Shown here one piece after another: positions 47,786 through 60,141 of a stretch of DNA of 64,000 nt. The notes under the pieces were generated by a model. That model had not been told where the DNA came from. It saw nothing but the letters and a program-made list of their open reading frames with translations, and did not search any database. The translations under genes and the position numbers were made by a program. How positions within the stretch are numbered: position 1 is the stretch's first letter; the number at the start of each line of letters is the position of its first letter. This stretch comes from Bacillus tequilensis KCTC 13622 (lineage in GTDB: Bacteria; Bacillota; Bacilli; Bacillales; Bacillaceae), in NCBI RefSeq assembly GCF_000507145.1, contig NZ_AYTO01000019.1:1-64000 (forward strand), in the 5' to 3' direction.

Positions 47786-48586
47786 ATGAAATTTGCCGTA
47801 TCATCAAAAGGAGATCAAGTTTCTGATACGCTGAAAAGCAGAATACAGGCGTATTTATTGGATTTTGATATGGAGCTGGATGAAAACGAACCGGAAATCG
47901 TCATTTCAGTCGGAGGCGACGGAACGCTTTTATACGCTTTTCACAGATACAGCGACCGCTTGGACAAAACAGCATTCGTCGGTGTTCACACGGGCCATCT
48001 CGGGTTTTATGCCGACTGGGTTCCTCATGAAATTGAAAAACTTGTTCTTGCGATTGCGAAAACACCGTATCATACAGTTGAATATCCGCTGCTTGAAGTG
48101 ATTGTGACCTATCACGAAAATGAGCGGGAAGAAAGATATTTAGCATTAAATGAATGCACGATTAAAAGCATAGAAGGAAGCCTTGTGGCTGATGTGGAAA
48201 TCAAGGGGCAGCTTTTTGAAACCTTCCGGGGCGACGGTCTCTGCCTGTCAACGCCATCCGGCAGCACAGCCTACAATAAGGCGCTGGGCGGAGCGATTAT
48301 TCATCCGTCTATCAGAGCGATCCAGCTTGCGGAAATGGCCTCTATTAATAACCGCGTATTCCGGACGGTCGGATCGCCGCTGCTTCTCCCTTCCCATCAT
48401 GATTGCATGATTAAGCCGAGAAACGAAGTTGACTTTCAAGTGACGATTGATCATTTAACTCTTCTTCATAAAGATGTCAAATCGATTCGCTGCCAGGTGG
48501 CATCTGAAAATGTGAGATTTGCGCGATTCCGTCCGTTTCCATTTTGGAAAAGAGTCCAGGATTCGTTTATCGGAAAAGGTGAATAG
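47786..48586 (+). CDS. nadF: NAD kinase (PpnKA)
   Basis: A 266-residue NAD kinase (ppnKA, formerly yjbN) making NADP. The [13 protein letters not shown] motif is near residues 47-59, and the substrate-binding [15 protein letters not shown] lies near residue 155. It has the bacterial length. B. subtilis has a second paralogue elsewhere (nadG, ytdI). It is translated from the AAAGGGGAAGA ribosome site, in the operon between yjbM and yjbO. Confidence 0.94.
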   Translation: MKFAVSSKGDQVSDTLKSRIQAYLLDFDMELDENEPEIVISVGGDGTLLYAFHRYSDRLDKTAFVGVHTGHLGFYADWVPHEIEKLVLAIAKTPYHTVEYPLLEVIVTYHENEREERYLALNECTIKSIEGSLVADVEIKGQLFETFRGDGLCLSTPSGSTAYNKALGGAIIHPSIRAIQLAEMASINNRVFRTVGSPLLLPSHHDCMIKPRNEVDFQVTIDHLTLLHKDVKSIRCQVASENVRFARFRPFPFWKRVQDSFIGKGE

Positions 48587-48600
48587 AAAGAGGACGTATC

Positions 48601-49500
48601 GTGGAGCATTTTTATATCAAAAAGAACATGACTTCCGCTGAAGACGGGATGACTGTAAAAGAATATGCCGGTGAACTGGGAATTTCGAAACGTCTGCTGA
48701 CCGATATCAAGTTTGGCGGGGGAGACCTGCTGATCAATGGTGAGCATGTGACGGTCAAATACGTTTTGAGAGAGGGAGATCTTCTTGTTGTGAAGTTTCC
48801 TGAGGAACAGGTGAGCGAGACGCTATTGGCAGAGCCTGTTCCGCTCGATATCCTTTATGAGGATGATCATGTGCTTGTGATAAACAAACAGCCGTACGTA
48901 TCTTCCATCCCTTCAAGAGAACATCCTTCCGGCAGCATTGCGAATGGACTTATCCATCATTATCAAAAAAACGGAGTGCGGGCAACGGTGCACCTTGTCA
49001 CTCGGCTAGACCGGGATACATCAGGTGTTATGCTTGTTGCCAAGCACCGCTTTGCTCATTCCATTTTATCGTCAGCGCAGAAAAACGGACTTGTGAAACG
49101 CCGGTATGCGGCAGTCGTTCACGGGCGGATGGCGCAGGCGGAGGGAACAGTCGATGCTCCGATTGGCAGACATCCTGACAGTATTATTGAACGGATGGTG
49201 ACACCGGATGGCCAGAAAGCGGTTACTCATTTTTATGTTACACGCGCAACCGATGATATGACCTCGGTGACATTGCAGCTTGAGACAGGCAGGACCCACC
49301 AAATTCGCGTGCATATGAGCTACCTCGGACACCCGCTGTGCGGTGATACACTGTATGGCGGGACGAGACGGGCAATCGGCCGGCAGGCCCTGCACAGCGA
49401 GCGCCTTTCGTTTATCCATCCGCTGACACAGAAGAACATGACATTTCATGCTGCGCTGCCTCAAGATTTGAAAGAACTGATAAAAGGAGAGAATCCATGA
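48601..49500 (+). CDS. yjbO: RluD-type pseudouridine synthase YjbO
   Basis: A 299-residue RluA/RluD-family pseudouridine synthase, probably modifying 23S rRNA. A short S4-like N-terminal domain is followed by the catalytic domain with HLVTRLDRDTSGVML (catalytic Asp in RLDRDTSG) and the C-terminal RTHQIRVHMSYLGHPLCGD. GTG 48601 has a GAGG ribosome site; an internal ATG at 48649 would give 283 residues, as annotated in some strains. The stop codon is embedded in the terminator. Confidence 0.92.
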   Translation: MEHFYIKKNMTSAEDGMTVKEYAGELGISKRLLTDIKFGGGDLLINGEHVTVKYVLREGDLLVVKFPEEQVSETLLAEPVPLDILYEDDHVLVINKQPYVSSIPSREHPSGSIANGLIHHYQKNGVRATVHLVTRLDRDTSGVMLVAKHRFAHSILSSAQKNGLVKRRYAAVVHGRMAQAEGTVDAPIGRHPDSIIERMVTPDGQKAVTHFYVTRATDDMTSVTLQLETGRTHQIRVHMSYLGHPLCGDTLYGGTRRAIGRQALHSERLSFIHPLTQKNMTFHAALPQDLKELIKGENP

Positions 49501-49514
49501 TTCTCTCCTTTTTT
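49484..49514. terminator. Terminator at the end of yjbO
   Basis: A perfect 12-bp stem (49484-49495 with 49499-49510) with CAT loop and T run; the yjbO TGA is inside the hairpin. It may also serve prpE on the other strand, whose stop lies at 49513. Confidence 0.9.
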
Positions 49515-50247
49515 ATATGGGGCGAAATCTCGATTCGTCATAAGGAAGGGTGCTTGGGACGGAAACGGTCTCTATTTCTGGAAAACGAAAGCCTGTCAGT
49601 TTATTTCCGAACACGCAGCCTGTATCAATATTGATGGTCCGATTAATCTTTCGAGGCTCTTTTACAGGCGTATGACCGTATACCACCCAAGCCTTTCCGT
49701 TATAGGCGGCTGCCCAATCACGTCTGACAGGCCTGCCGTCCGGATACGTTTCGCCCGTCACATCGCCGTAAAGCACAAAGTCTTTCACTCTGCCGGTATA
49801 TTTGCCGATATCGTCAGCCTTTATGCCAGCATGGGCGACAACTAATTCTCCGTTATGTAAGATGTCGTAAAGCGGGGCCGTTTCGTACAGCTTCATAAAC
49901 TGTTCGCTGACTGCTTTTCTTTCTTCTTTAGAAAATTCTTCAAGTTCTGCCGCTGATGTTTCCAGCCCATGCATCACTTTCACCGGATTTCCTTTTAAGT
50001 AGCGGTACAGCTTATTGCAATGATTTCCCGGGACATAACGTACTGCGCCTTTTTCGTAAGCACCGGCTACAAAACGGATGACCTCTATTGATTTTGGTCC
50101 TCTGTCAGTTAAATCTCCGGCAAAAACAAGCACCCTGCCTTCTGCGTGGACAGGCACTCCATTTTTGATTGTGTAGCCAAGCTTTTGGATTAATGCCGTC
50201 ATTTCGTCATAGCAGCCGTGAATATCACTGATGATATCGTAAGCCAT
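49513..50247 (-). CDS. prpE: Protein phosphatase / diadenosine tetraphosphatase PrpE
   Basis: PrpE (244 aa; yjbP) is a calcineurin-like metallophosphatase. The metal-site motifs are [22 protein letters not shown] and HAGI in order. The B. subtilis enzyme cleaves Ap4A asymmetrically and can dephosphorylate phosphotyrosine; it is linked to spore germination. Start ATG 50247 follows AAGGAGG. It converges with yjbO. Confidence 0.93.
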   Translation of the reverse strand: MAYDIISDIHGCYDEMTALIQKLGYTIKNGVPVHAEGRVLVFAGDLTDRGPKSIEVIRFVAGAYEKGAVRYVPGNHCNKLYRYLKGNPVKVMHGLETSAAELEEFSKEERKAVSEQFMKLYETAPLYDILHNGELVVAHAGIKADDIGKYTGRVKDFVLYGDVTGETYPDGRPVRRDWAAAYNGKAWVVYGHTPVKEPRKINRTINIDTGCVFGNKLTGFRFPEIETVSVPSTLPYDESRFRPI

Positions 50248-50479
50248 GCGGTAGCCTCCTTGCTGATTGTTTTATTTATTATGATGCAAAGTGCTGTGAG
50301 TCATCACAAGCTTTTATGTGCAAATTATAGAAGAATGATTTTCTAAACAGGATTAAGACCTTATTGCTTTATTTTTCATCATCACCCTTGTTAAAATCGC
50401 GTTATGTTTTTTAAAACATGTGGTTCTGTTCTTTGATTGAGAACTGGAATAACCCTGATCAAAAAAGGAGGTTCTGATT

Positions 50480-52324
50480 ATGGCCCATACATCTGTTGCA
50501 TCTTTAGTTGTTGTACTTATCGTTGCATTTTTGACACCTATCCTTCTACATCGGTTTAAACTCAGCATTCCAGTTGTTGTTGCTGAAATCATTATGGGGC
50601 TGATTATTGGAAAAAGCGGTCTTAATTTAGTTGTGGAGGGTGATACATGGCTCCAGACACTTTCGATGCTCGGATTTATCTTTTTAATGTTTTTAAGCGG
50701 ACTTGAAATTGATTTTTCATCGTTTGAGAAAGGAAAGAAAAAGCAGCTTTTGCCGAACGGCAAGGAAGCGCCTCATACGTTTGCTGCGGCATCTGTTATT
50801 TTTGCTGGTATTTTTATTTTATCATTGCTCTTGTCCTATGGGTTCGTCCTGGCTGGATTTATTCAAAATGCTTTTTTAATGACGCTTATTATTTCAACAA
50901 TTTCGTTAGGCGTTGTCGTTCCAACGCTGAAAGAAGAACGGATCATGAATTCGAATATCGGCCAGATTATTTTGCTCGTTGCTGTTATTGCGGATTTGGC
51001 TACGATGATTCTTCTTGCAGTTTTTTCTTCTTTATACGGAGAGGACAGCGGGAACATGTGGCTCTTGATGATTCTGTTTGTTGCCGGAGTGGTGCTTTAC
51101 TTTTTCGGCCGGGTCTTTAAACATCGCTCTTTTGTTCAATCTATGTCAAAAGGGACGGTCCAGATCGGGACGCGTGCCATTTTCACGTTAATCATCGTGC
51201 TCGTTGCCCTTTCTGAATCACTTGGGGCAGAAAATATTCTCGGCGCTTTTTTAGCGGGTGTTCTCGTTTCCCTTCTTTCACCAAACAAAGAGCTTGTTCA
51301 GCAGCTGGATTCATTCGGCTACGGGTTCTTAATACCGATTTTCTTTGTAATGGTCGGTGTGAAGCTGGATATTTGGACTCTTTTCCAAGATAAAACCATT
51401 TTAATCATGATTCCGCTTCTGCTACTGGCGCTGTTAGTCAGCAAAATCATTCCTGTCTTGTACTTAAAGAGGTGGTATGATAACCGAACCATTTTCGCGT
51501 CTGGTTTCCTGCTGACATCAACGCTTTCGCTCGTGATTGCCGCTGCGACAATCGGACAGCAGCTTCACGTGATTAGTGCGAATATGTCAGGAGCGCTAAT
51601 TTTAGTAGCCGTTATTGCAAGTATTTTTACGCCGATCTGTTTTAAAAAATTGTACAAACGGGAAGAGCAGCCGGAGGAGAAAAAGACGATTACGTTCATC
51701 GGCGCCAATCAAATGACTTTGCCTGTTACACTTGAGTTGCCGGAGAACGAGTATGACGTGCGGGTTGTTCATGTCTATCAGGAAAATGCTGAGGAAAAGC
51801 TGTCAGACTCAGTGTTTACAGTTGAAACGATTTCTGATTATGAGCTTAAAACCCTTGATTCGCTCGGTATTTTTGATGCTGATATCCTTGTGGTGGCGAC
51901 AGGGAATGAAGACATGAATACGGACATTGCATTACGTGCAAAAGAAAAAGGTACAGAAAGAGTCATTGCCAGCGTTGGATCGCCGGAGAATGAAGCAGCT
52001 CTGAAGGAGCAGGGAATCAGTATTTTTTCTATTCTGCTGTCGACCAAAACGCTGCTTCGTGCGCTGATAGAAGCGCCTGGTGTCATGAAGCTTCTCACGA
52101 ATCAGGAGTCTTCGCTGTATCAAATTAATATGGAAAACAGCACTTACGACGGTGTCATATTACGGGAATTCCCTTTAACAGGCGACGTCATTTTTGTCAG
52201 GATTTTCAGAGGGGTCGACAGCATTGTTCCTCATGGGGATACAAGGCTGAAGCTGGGAGACCGTTTAATTGTTACCGGATCCAGGGGGTATGTAACGGAT
52301 CTTAAGAAAACATTGGAAGGATAA
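50480..52324 (+). CDS. yjbQ: CPA2-family cation/proton antiporter YjbQ
   Basis: A 614-residue CPA2 antiporter. The membrane domain has about 12-13 helices (residues 5-385) with the conserved VVVPTLKEERIM region. It is followed by a cytosolic TrkA-N domain (ITFIGANQMTLPVTLELPE) and TrkA-C domain near the C-terminus (LKLGDRLIVTGSRGYV), which usually bind nucleotides or c-di-AMP. It may be a K+/H+ or Na+/H+ exporter. AAAAAAGGAGG precedes ATG 50480. The 230-bp upstream region shows no clear riboswitch. Confidence 0.92.
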   Translation: MAHTSVASLVVVLIVAFLTPILLHRFKLSIPVVVAEIIMGLIIGKSGLNLVVEGDTWLQTLSMLGFIFLMFLSGLEIDFSSFEKGKKKQLLPNGKEAPHTFAAASVIFAGIFILSLLLSYGFVLAGFIQNAFLMTLIISTISLGVVVPTLKEERIMNSNIGQIILLVAVIADLATMILLAVFSSLYGEDSGNMWLLMILFVAGVVLYFFGRVFKHRSFVQSMSKGTVQIGTRAIFTLIIVLVALSESLGAENILGAFLAGVLVSLLSPNKELVQQLDSFGYGFLIPIFFVMVGVKLDIWTLFQDKTILIMIPLLLLALLVSKIIPVLYLKRWYDNRTIFASGFLLTSTLSLVIAAATIGQQLHVISANMSGALILVAVIASIFTPICFKKLYKREEQPEEKKTITFIGANQMTLPVTLELPENEYDVRVVHVYQENAEEKLSDSVFTVETISDYELKTLDSLGIFDADILVVATGNEDMNTDIALRAKEKGTERVIASVGSPENEAALKEQGISIFSILLSTKTLLRALIEAPGVMKLLTNQESSLYQINMENSTYDGVILREFPLTGDVIFVRIFRGVDSIVPHGDTRLKLGDRLIVTGSRGYVTDLKKTLEG

Positions 52325-52327
52325 ATC

Positions 52328-52355
52328 TTGACCAAATAGGGATTCGTGTTAATAT
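52328..52355 (+). promoter_or_regulatory. Promoter of the ten-thi operon
   Basis: TTGACC (52328-52333), 16 bases, TAATAT (52350-52355), just ahead of the TPP riboswitch. The -35 is close to consensus; the -10 is moderate. Confidence 0.55.
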
Positions 52356-52385
52356 AGAGGTGCAGAACAATTCAATATGATTCGT

Positions 52386-52552
52386 ATAACCACTAGGGGT
52401 GTCCTTCATAAGGGCTGAGATAAAAGTGTGACTTTTAGACCCTCATAACTTGAACAGGTTCAGACCTGCGTAGGGAAGTGGAGCGGTATTTGTGTTATTT
52501 TACTATGCCAATTCCAAACCACTTTTCCTTGCGGGAGAGTGGTTTTTTATTT
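52386..52552 (+). ncRNA. TPP (THI-box) riboswitch with terminator
   Basis: The aptamer spans about 52386-52490, with THI-box CTGAGATAAAAG (near 52414-52425) and the signature GCGTAGGGAAGTGG (52468-52481). GGGAAGTGG (52473-52481) can pair with CCACTTTTCC (52519-52528) as an antiterminator. When thiamine pyrophosphate holds the aptamer, the competing hairpin AAACCACT (52516-52523) with AGTGGTTT (52538-52545) plus T run stops transcription. It controls the whole ten-thi operon. Confidence 0.95.
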
Positions 52553-52573
52553 TTCAGACAGGGGGAATGATGT

Positions 52574-54968
<2,395 letters not shown>

Positions 54969-54972
<4 letters not shown>

Positions 54973-55172
54973 TGCTACAGCTGAACGGAAAAAATGTGAT
55001 GTGGGAAAAAGACACAGGTACCATTCAAGACCTGCTGGCGTCTTATGAGCTTGAAAATAAAATTGTCATCGTTGAGAGAAATAAAGAAATTATCGGCAAA
55101 GAACATTATCACGAGGTTGAGCTTTGTGATCGCGATGTCATTGAAATTGTCCATTTTGTAGGAGGCGGATGA
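54969..55172 (+). CDS. thiS: Sulfur carrier protein ThiS
   Basis: ThiS (66-67 aa) is a ubiquitin-fold carrier whose C-terminal Gly is thiocarboxylated by ThiF; here the tail is HFVGGG. ATG 54969 is ten bases after AAGGAGG; a second ATG follows at once. It overlaps thiO by four bases and thiG by four bases. Confidence 0.94.
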
Positions 55173-55939
55173 GCATGTTAACAATTGGGGGAAAATCATT
55201 TCAATCAAGATTGCTGCTGGGCACGGGGAAATACCCATCGTTTGAAATCCAAAAGGAAGCGGTGGCTGTTTCCGAGTCTGATATTTTAACATTTGCTGTG
55301 CGAAGAATGAACATTTTTGAAGCGTCTCAGCCTAATTTTCTGGAACAGCTTGATTTATCCCAATATACGCTGCTGCCGAATACTGCCGGCGCCGGCACAG
55401 CTGAGGAAGCGGTCCGGATTGCAAGGCTGGCGAAAGCGTCAGGTCTTTGTGACATGATTAAAGTCGAAGTCATCGGCTGCAGCCGTTCCTTGCTGCCTAA
55501 TCCTGTTGAGACATTAAAAGCGTCTGAGCAGCTTCTTGAAGAAGGCTTTATTGTGCTCCCGTATACGTCTGATGACGTTGTATTAGCGAGAAAACTGGAG
55601 GAGCTCGGCGTTCATGCCATCATGCCGGGTGCGTCTCCGATCGGGTCGGGACAGGGAATCTTAAATCCTTTGAATCTATCATTTATTATTGAACAGGCGA
55701 AAGTGCCGGTCATCGTGGACGCCGGCATCGGATCGCCGAAAGACGCGGCATACGCAATGGAGCTCGGAGCGGACGGCGTACTCCTCAATACGGCAGTATC
55801 TGGCGCAAGTGATCCTGTGAAAATGGCTCGTGCCATGAAGCTAGCGGTCGAAGCAGGACGCCTTTCTTTTGAGGCGGGACGCATTCCGCTTAAGCAATAC
55901 GGAACGGCAAGCAGCCCGGGAGAAGGTATTCCTGTATGA
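55169..55939 (+). CDS. thiG: Thiazole synthase ThiG
   Basis: ThiG (256 aa) builds the thiazole ring from deoxyxylulose phosphate, ThiS thiocarboxylate and dehydroglycine. TIM-barrel motifs [18 protein letters not shown], the catalytic Lys in [10 protein letters not shown] and the phosphate-binding [11 protein letters not shown] and GVLLNTAV are present. ATG 55169 is close to AGGAGGCGG (three bases); ATG 55175 is better spaced and may be the real start. It overlaps thiF by four bases. Confidence 0.95.
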   Translation: MSMLTIGGKSFQSRLLLGTGKYPSFEIQKEAVAVSESDILTFAVRRMNIFEASQPNFLEQLDLSQYTLLPNTAGAGTAEEAVRIARLAKASGLCDMIKVEVIGCSRSLLPNPVETLKASEQLLEEGFIVLPYTSDDVVLARKLEELGVHAIMPGASPIGSGQGILNPLNLSFIIEQAKVPVIVDAGIGSPKDAAYAMELGADGVLLNTAVSGASDPVKMARAMKLAVEAGRLSFEAGRIPLKQYGTASSPGEGIPV

Positions 55940-56946
55940 CGGACAGGTATTCCAGACAGGAGCTGTTTGCTCCGATCGGCCCATCCGGCCAGAAAAAATT
56001 GAAAGAAGCGCGCGCCGTGATTATCGGCGCCGGCGCGCTTGGAACAGCGAGTGCGGAAATGCTGGTGAGAGCGGGAGTCGGTTCTGTGAAGATTGCCGAC
56101 AGAGATTATGTTGAATGGAGCAACCTGCAGCGCCAGCAGCTGTATACAGAGGATGATGTCAGAAAAGAGATGCCAAAAGCAGCCGCTGCTGAGCGTCGCC
56201 TCCGTTCGATTAACAGCGAAGTCGATGTGACGGGCTTTGTCATGGATGTGACAGCCGAAAATATCTTCGAGCTGATTAAGGGCGCTTCCATCATTGTCGA
56301 TGCGGCAGATAATTTTGAAACCCGCCTGATCGTAAATGACGCTGCAGTAAAAGAAGGAATTCCTTTTCTTTACGGTGCCTGTGTAGGAAGCTATGGCCTC
56401 ACCTTTACGGTAGTACCGGGAGCGACCCCCTGTCTGCATTGCCTGCTCGATACTCTTCCGATAGGCGGAGCGACATGTGACACAGCCGGCATCATCAGTC
56501 CGGCTGTTTTGCAGGTAGCGGTCTTTCAAGTGACAGACGCGCTGAAGCTGCTGACGGGAGAGAAGTGCGAGCCGGTGCTGCGCTCCTTTGACTTGTGGAA
56601 AAATGAGCGTTCAGAGGTGAGAGCGGCTGGTCTCAAACATGACGCATGTCCAAGCTGCGGCACGAAGGATTTTCCGTTTTTGTCATATGAGAAACAAACA
56701 AAAGCGGCTGTATTGTGCGGCAGGAACACAGTGCAAATCAGATCTTCCTTTACAAAAAAAGCGGATCTTGACGTGCTTGCCGGTCAGCTGAGACAGGCCG
56801 GGCTTGAAGTAGCTGCGAATCCGTATTTAATTTCCTGCCGCTCGGATGATATGAAAATGGTGCTGTTCCGGGACGGCAGAGCGTTAATCCATGGAACGAA
56901 TGATATTGCCCGGGCAAAGTCCATTTATCATAAATGGATCGGGTAA
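55936..56946 (+). CDS. thiF: ThiS adenylyltransferase ThiF
   Basis: ThiF (336 aa) adenylates the ThiS C-terminus and transfers sulfur. The E1-like ATP motif [19 protein letters not shown] is near residue 30, with [16 protein letters not shown] after it. The zinc cysteines are CLHC and CPSC, and a Cys lies in [10 protein letters not shown]. The C-terminal 80 residues extend beyond a minimal MoeB/ThiF fold. It is cotranscribed with thiG. Confidence 0.94.
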   Translation: MTDRYSRQELFAPIGPSGQKKLKEARAVIIGAGALGTASAEMLVRAGVGSVKIADRDYVEWSNLQRQQLYTEDDVRKEMPKAAAAERRLRSINSEVDVTGFVMDVTAENIFELIKGASIIVDAADNFETRLIVNDAAVKEGIPFLYGACVGSYGLTFTVVPGATPCLHCLLDTLPIGGATCDTAGIISPAVLQVAVFQVTDALKLLTGEKCEPVLRSFDLWKNERSEVRAAGLKHDACPSCGTKDFPFLSYEKQTKAAVLCGRNTVQIRSSFTKKADLDVLAGQLRQAGLEVAANPYLISCRSDDMKMVLFRDGRALIHGTNDIARAKSIYHKWIG

Positions 56947-56964
56947 TAAAAGGAGTGTAGTGTA

Positions 56965-57780
56965 ATGAGTATCTATAAAGCATTGACAATCGCCGGCTCT
57001 GATTCAGGCGGCGGCGCAGGGATACAGGCAGATATTAAAACCTTCCAAGAGCTTGACGTTTACGGTATGTCTGCGATTACGGCGGTAACCGCCCAAAATA
57101 CGCTTGGCGTCCATGGGGTGTATCCGCTGACCGCGGAGGCGCTGAGAGAGCAAATTGATGCTGTTGCCGAGGATTTGAGACCGGACGCTGTAAAAACAGG
57201 GATGCTCTGGAATGCCGAAATGATCGAAGAAGTGGCGAGGAAAATTGATGAGTACGGGTTTAGCCGTGTGATTGTTGATCCGGTTATGATTGCAAAGGGC
57301 GGGGCATCCTTGCTGCGTGATGAATCAGTTGCTGCCTTAAAGGAGCTGCTCATTCCAAGAAGCTACGCGATTACGCCGAATATCCCGGAAGCAGAAACAC
57401 TGACAGGAATGACAATCAGCTCGCTGGATGATCGGAAAAAAGCGGCGGAGCAGCTCGTCGAGATGGGTGCGCAGCATGTGATTATCAAAGGCGGGCACCA
57501 GCCTGAGGACAATCACATTACTGACCTTCTTTTTGATGGGAGCATGTTTATGCAAATCAGCCATCCTTATATTGATACAAAGCATACACATGGCACAGGA
57601 TGCACCTTTGCGGCGGCTTTAACAGCCCAAACGGCTAAAGGAGACAGGATCCATCAGGCATTCGAGGCTGCGGCCAATTTTGTTCGTGAAGCGGTTGAAA
57701 ACACGCTCGGCATCGGATCAGGTCACGGGCCGACAAATCATTTTGCTTTTAAACGAAACAGCTTCAACACAAGCCGATGA
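56965..57780 (+). CDS. thiD: Hydroxymethylpyrimidine (phosphate) kinase ThiD
   Basis: ThiD (271 aa) phosphorylates HMP and HMP-P in the pyrimidine branch of thiamine synthesis. The ribokinase-fold signatures are the start AGSDSGGGAGIQADIK and the anion-hole GTGCTFAAAL near residue 210. AAAGGAGTG precedes ATG 56965. It is the last gene of the TPP-controlled operon and is followed by a hairpin. Confidence 0.95.
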   Translation: MSIYKALTIAGSDSGGGAGIQADIKTFQELDVYGMSAITAVTAQNTLGVHGVYPLTAEALREQIDAVAEDLRPDAVKTGMLWNAEMIEEVARKIDEYGFSRVIVDPVMIAKGGASLLRDESVAALKELLIPRSYAITPNIPEAETLTGMTISSLDDRKKAAEQLVEMGAQHVIIKGGHQPEDNHITDLLFDGSMFMQISHPYIDTKHTHGTGCTFAAALTAQTAKGDRIHQAFEAAANFVREAVENTLGIGSGHGPTNHFAFKRNSFNTSR

Positions 57781-57806
57781 GATCACCAGCTGATGGTGGT
57801 CTCTTT
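57779..57806 (+). terminator. Terminator after thiD
   Basis: A 10-bp stem GAGATCACCA (57779-57788) pairs with 57794-57803 (one wobble). The T run is short. Confidence 0.6.
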
Positions 57807-57828
57807 CACGTTTGTCTTTCGGATGAGC

Positions 57829-57857
57829 TTTTCATCTGGACAAGGTTATGATATGAT
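57829..57857 (+). promoter_or_regulatory. Promoter of fabI
   Basis: TTTTCA (57829-57834), 17 bases, TATGAT (57852-57857), immediately upstream of the FapR operator. Confidence 0.6.
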
Positions 57858-57862
57858 AGGAA

Positions 57863-57880
57863 TTAAGATCAGGTACTAAT
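57863..57880 (+). promoter_or_regulatory. FapR operator at fabI
   Basis: TTAAGATCAGGTACTAAT; its reverse complement shares the first 13 bases (ATTAGTACCTGAT) with the fabHA operator. It overlies the predicted fabI start site. Confidence 0.85.
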
Positions 57881-57916
57881 ACTATGTCTTTATTAAATAT
57901 AGGAGGCTTTATACAT

Positions 57917-58693
57917 ATGAATTTTTCACTTGAAGGCCGCAACATTGTTGTAATGGGGGTTGCCAACAAACGAAGTATCGCGTGGGGAATTGCGCGCTCT
58001 TTACATGAAGCGGGTGCACGTTTGATTTTCACATACGCTGGCGAACGCTTGGAGAAATCTGTTCACGAGCTTGCCGGAACGTTAGAACGCAACGATTCCA
58101 TTATTCTTCCTTGCGACGTAACAAACGACGCGGAAATTGAAACTTGCTTCGCAAGCATTAAGGAGCAGGTCGGTGTGATCCACGGTATTGCGCATTGTAT
58201 CGCGTTTGCCAACAAAGAAGAGCTTGTCGGCGAATACTTAAACACAAATCGTGACGGTTTCCTTCTGGCTCATAACATCAGCTCATATTCTCTGACAGCA
58301 GTTGTCAAAGCGGCACGTCCGATGATGACTGAAGGCGGCAGCATTGTCACTTTAACATACCTTGGCGGAGAACTTGTGATGCCAAACTACAACGTCATGG
58401 GCGTAGCGAAAGCGTCTCTTGATGCAAGTGTCAAATACTTAGCTGCTGACTTAGGAAAAGAAAATATCCGTGTTAACAGCATTTCTGCTGGTCCGATCAG
58501 AACGTTATCTGCAAAAGGCATCAGCGATTTCAACTCTATCCTGAAAGACATCGAAGAGCGTGCGCCGCTTCGCCGCACGACAACACCTGAAGAAGTGGGC
58601 GATACAGCTACATTCTTATTCAGCGATATGTCCCGAGGCATTACAGGTGAAAACCTTCACGTTGATTCAGGTTTTCATATCACTGCCCGCTAA
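57917..58693 (+). CDS. fabI: Enoyl-ACP reductase FabI
   Basis: FabI (258 aa) performs the final reduction in each fatty-acid elongation cycle with NADPH/NADH. The SDR cofactor site GVANKRSIAWGIARSL is at the N-terminus. The catalytic Tyr/Lys motif is YNVMGVAKASL, with Lys near residue 163. ATG 57917 follows AGGAGG by ten bases; the longer frame from 57884 overlaps the operator. Known in B. subtilis as the triclosan-sensitive isozyme beside FabL. Confidence 0.97.
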   Translation: MNFSLEGRNIVVMGVANKRSIAWGIARSLHEAGARLIFTYAGERLEKSVHELAGTLERNDSIILPCDVTNDAEIETCFASIKEQVGVIHGIAHCIAFANKEELVGEYLNTNRDGFLLAHNISSYSLTAVVKAARPMMTEGGSIVTLTYLGGELVMPNYNVMGVAKASLDASVKYLAADLGKENIRVNSISAGPIRTLSAKGISDFNSILKDIEERAPLRRTTTPEEVGDTATFLFSDMSRGITGENLHVDSGFHITAR

Positions 58694-58708
58694 GCAAGGA
58701 TCTATTTC

Positions 58709-58738
58709 AAGCAATCCCAAACAGGGATTGCTTTTTTA
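58709..58738 (+). terminator. Terminator after fabI
   Basis: A perfect 10-bp stem AAGCAATCCC (58709-58718) pairs with 58724-58733, followed by T. Confidence 0.88.
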
Positions 58739-58800
58739 TTTCTTCTGATTTTCAGCTTTCTGTCATATAGATAGAATATGACACAATCGGAGGGATGAAG

Positions 58801-59472
58801 ATGTCTAATAAGAAAAGAAACGCGGATAAAAAACCGCTCATGTATATTGTTCAGCCGGATTATGCAGAAACAGCGAGGTCATCCATGCAGGAGATTGTCA
58901 TCAAAAGAAAGGCCGAAAAACCTGATCCGCCAAAGTTTGAGGAACAGCAGCCGGCTTACCCGGAGAAACAACAGGAGGAAGCCATGGCGGCTGTCCAGCA
59001 AGCAGATCCAAAAGCTGAAGCTGAACCAGTCAGACAGGAAACACAGGAGATAAGCGAGCCAGAGAACATAAAGGACCAGCGGAAAGCAGAGCCGGAGGCC
59101 GTTGAAGAAACCGCCGAACACGAGCCTCTGAAAGCAGAAAAAAAGGAAGAGCCTGCGCTTGAAGCCCAAAAGCCTGAAAAAGAACCGGAAGCTGTCCATA
59201 ATGCTGCCAAAGCGGAGGAAAAAGCACCTCCGGCAAGAAAAGTAAAAAAACCGATGAGCAAGATGTCTATTCATGAAAAAATCGATTTTTTAACAAAGCT
59301 GCCGCATAACATGCCGAGAGCCCTCTGTCTGATTGAAGCCAATGGAAGAACGTACAGGGGCGTGATTGTCGGAAGGAGAAATGATTCTGTTCTGCTTCGC
59401 ACGACTGGAAACGGCGCGCCGACTGAGCTGGTAATCGATGATATTACCTCTCTGCACCCGCTCGGTTTTTGA
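58801..59472 (+). CDS. cotO: Spore coat protein CotO
   Basis: CotO (223 aa; yjbX) is a morphogenetic coat/crust protein needed for encasement by CotX, CotY and CotZ. It has a basic N-terminus (MSNKKRNADKKP), a long Glu/Lys/Pro/Ala-rich repeat-like middle (about residues 40-150) and a compact C-terminal domain with IHEKIDFLTKLP and YRGVIVGRRNDSVLL. ATG 58801 follows GGAGGG by six bases. It is alone on the plus strand and converges with cotZ. Confidence 0.9.
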   Translation: MSNKKRNADKKPLMYIVQPDYAETARSSMQEIVIKRKAEKPDPPKFEEQQPAYPEKQQEEAMAAVQQADPKAEAEPVRQETQEISEPENIKDQRKAEPEAVEETAEHEPLKAEKKEEPALEAQKPEKEPEAVHNAAKAEEKAPPARKVKKPMSKMSIHEKIDFLTKLPHNMPRALCLIEANGRTYRGVIVGRRNDSVLLRTTGNGAPTELVIDDITSLHPLGF

Positions 59473-59482
59473 TGAAAATGAA

Positions 59483-59518
59483 AAAGCTGCCCGGAAGATG
59501 TTCCCGGACAGCTTTTTT
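59483..59518. terminator. Terminator between cotO and cotZ
   Basis: An interrupted stem AAAGCTG-C-CCGG (59483-59494) pairs with CCGG-A-CAGCTTT (59504-59515), followed by T. A second near-perfect inverted repeat at 59525-59552 may aid termination of cotYZ from the other side. Confidence 0.75.
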
Positions 59519-59564
59519 ACATCGAGAAAAGCCTGCAGGCCTGCAAGCTTTTCAGCATAATCAT

Positions 59565-60014
59565 TTAATGATGATGGTGCGTGCGGTTGATTAAACGAGG
59601 ATTTAAGCAGTTAATTGCGCAGAAGCAGTCTAAGTCCACTTCAATACAGTAGTTCGTTTTTTCAAGTCGGAACACTTCACACACCGTATCTTTATCAGTG
59701 AAGTCCAAGATGTGTTTGTGTTCGTCAAATGCGATTAATAATGACAGTGTTGCGCAGCTTCCATGCACTCTTTCGACTCTGAAAAATACAGTATTAAAGC
59801 AAGGGCCGTTATCCAGTTCGCCGACATTTCCGAAGGCGACCAATGGTGTTGATTTTGATGTAAATATTGAAAAAGGCACTGTATCGCCTAACGAATGGCT
59901 GACAGATAAAAGCTTAGAGTGGCAGCCGGTCGGGCAGTCTTCTTCAACAGCGTTTTGCAGTTCTTCAATATTTTCTACAGCTTCACGCACGCAGTTTGAT
60001 GTTTTCTGGCTCAT
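59565..60014 (-). CDS. cotZ: Spore crust protein CotZ
   Basis: CotZ (149 aa) is a cysteine-rich morphogenetic protein anchoring the outermost crust at the spore poles. Cys clusters include CPTGCHSKLL, CATLSLL and the C-terminal CIEVDLDCFCAINCLNP, and it ends in a His-rich tail (THHHH). It is homologous to CotY next door and is translated from ATG 60014 behind GGAGGG. It belongs to the cotYZ unit transcribed late in the mother cell. Confidence 0.95.
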   Translation of the reverse strand: MSQKTSNCVREAVENIEELQNAVEEDCPTGCHSKLLSVSHSLGDTVPFSIFTSKSTPLVAFGNVGELDNGPCFNTVFFRVERVHGSCATLSLLIAFDEHKHILDFTDKDTVCEVFRLEKTNYCIEVDLDCFCAINCLNPRLINRTHHHH

Positions 60015-60141
60015 ATTATCCCTCCTGCCTTATAAATTTGAGACTGGCGAAATGATGGAGAGTCAGCCGCCTCACGCTGGAAGCAGCTGAATGATTTGCA
60101 CCTGTAATAGAGTTTGGAAGGGGATTCCTCTTTACAAGTGT

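Noticed and set aside
50248..50479. Possible c-di-AMP or other riboswitch ahead of the antiporter gene yjbQ
   Set aside because: I could not find a conserved aptamer core or a terminator/antiterminator pair in the 230 bp.
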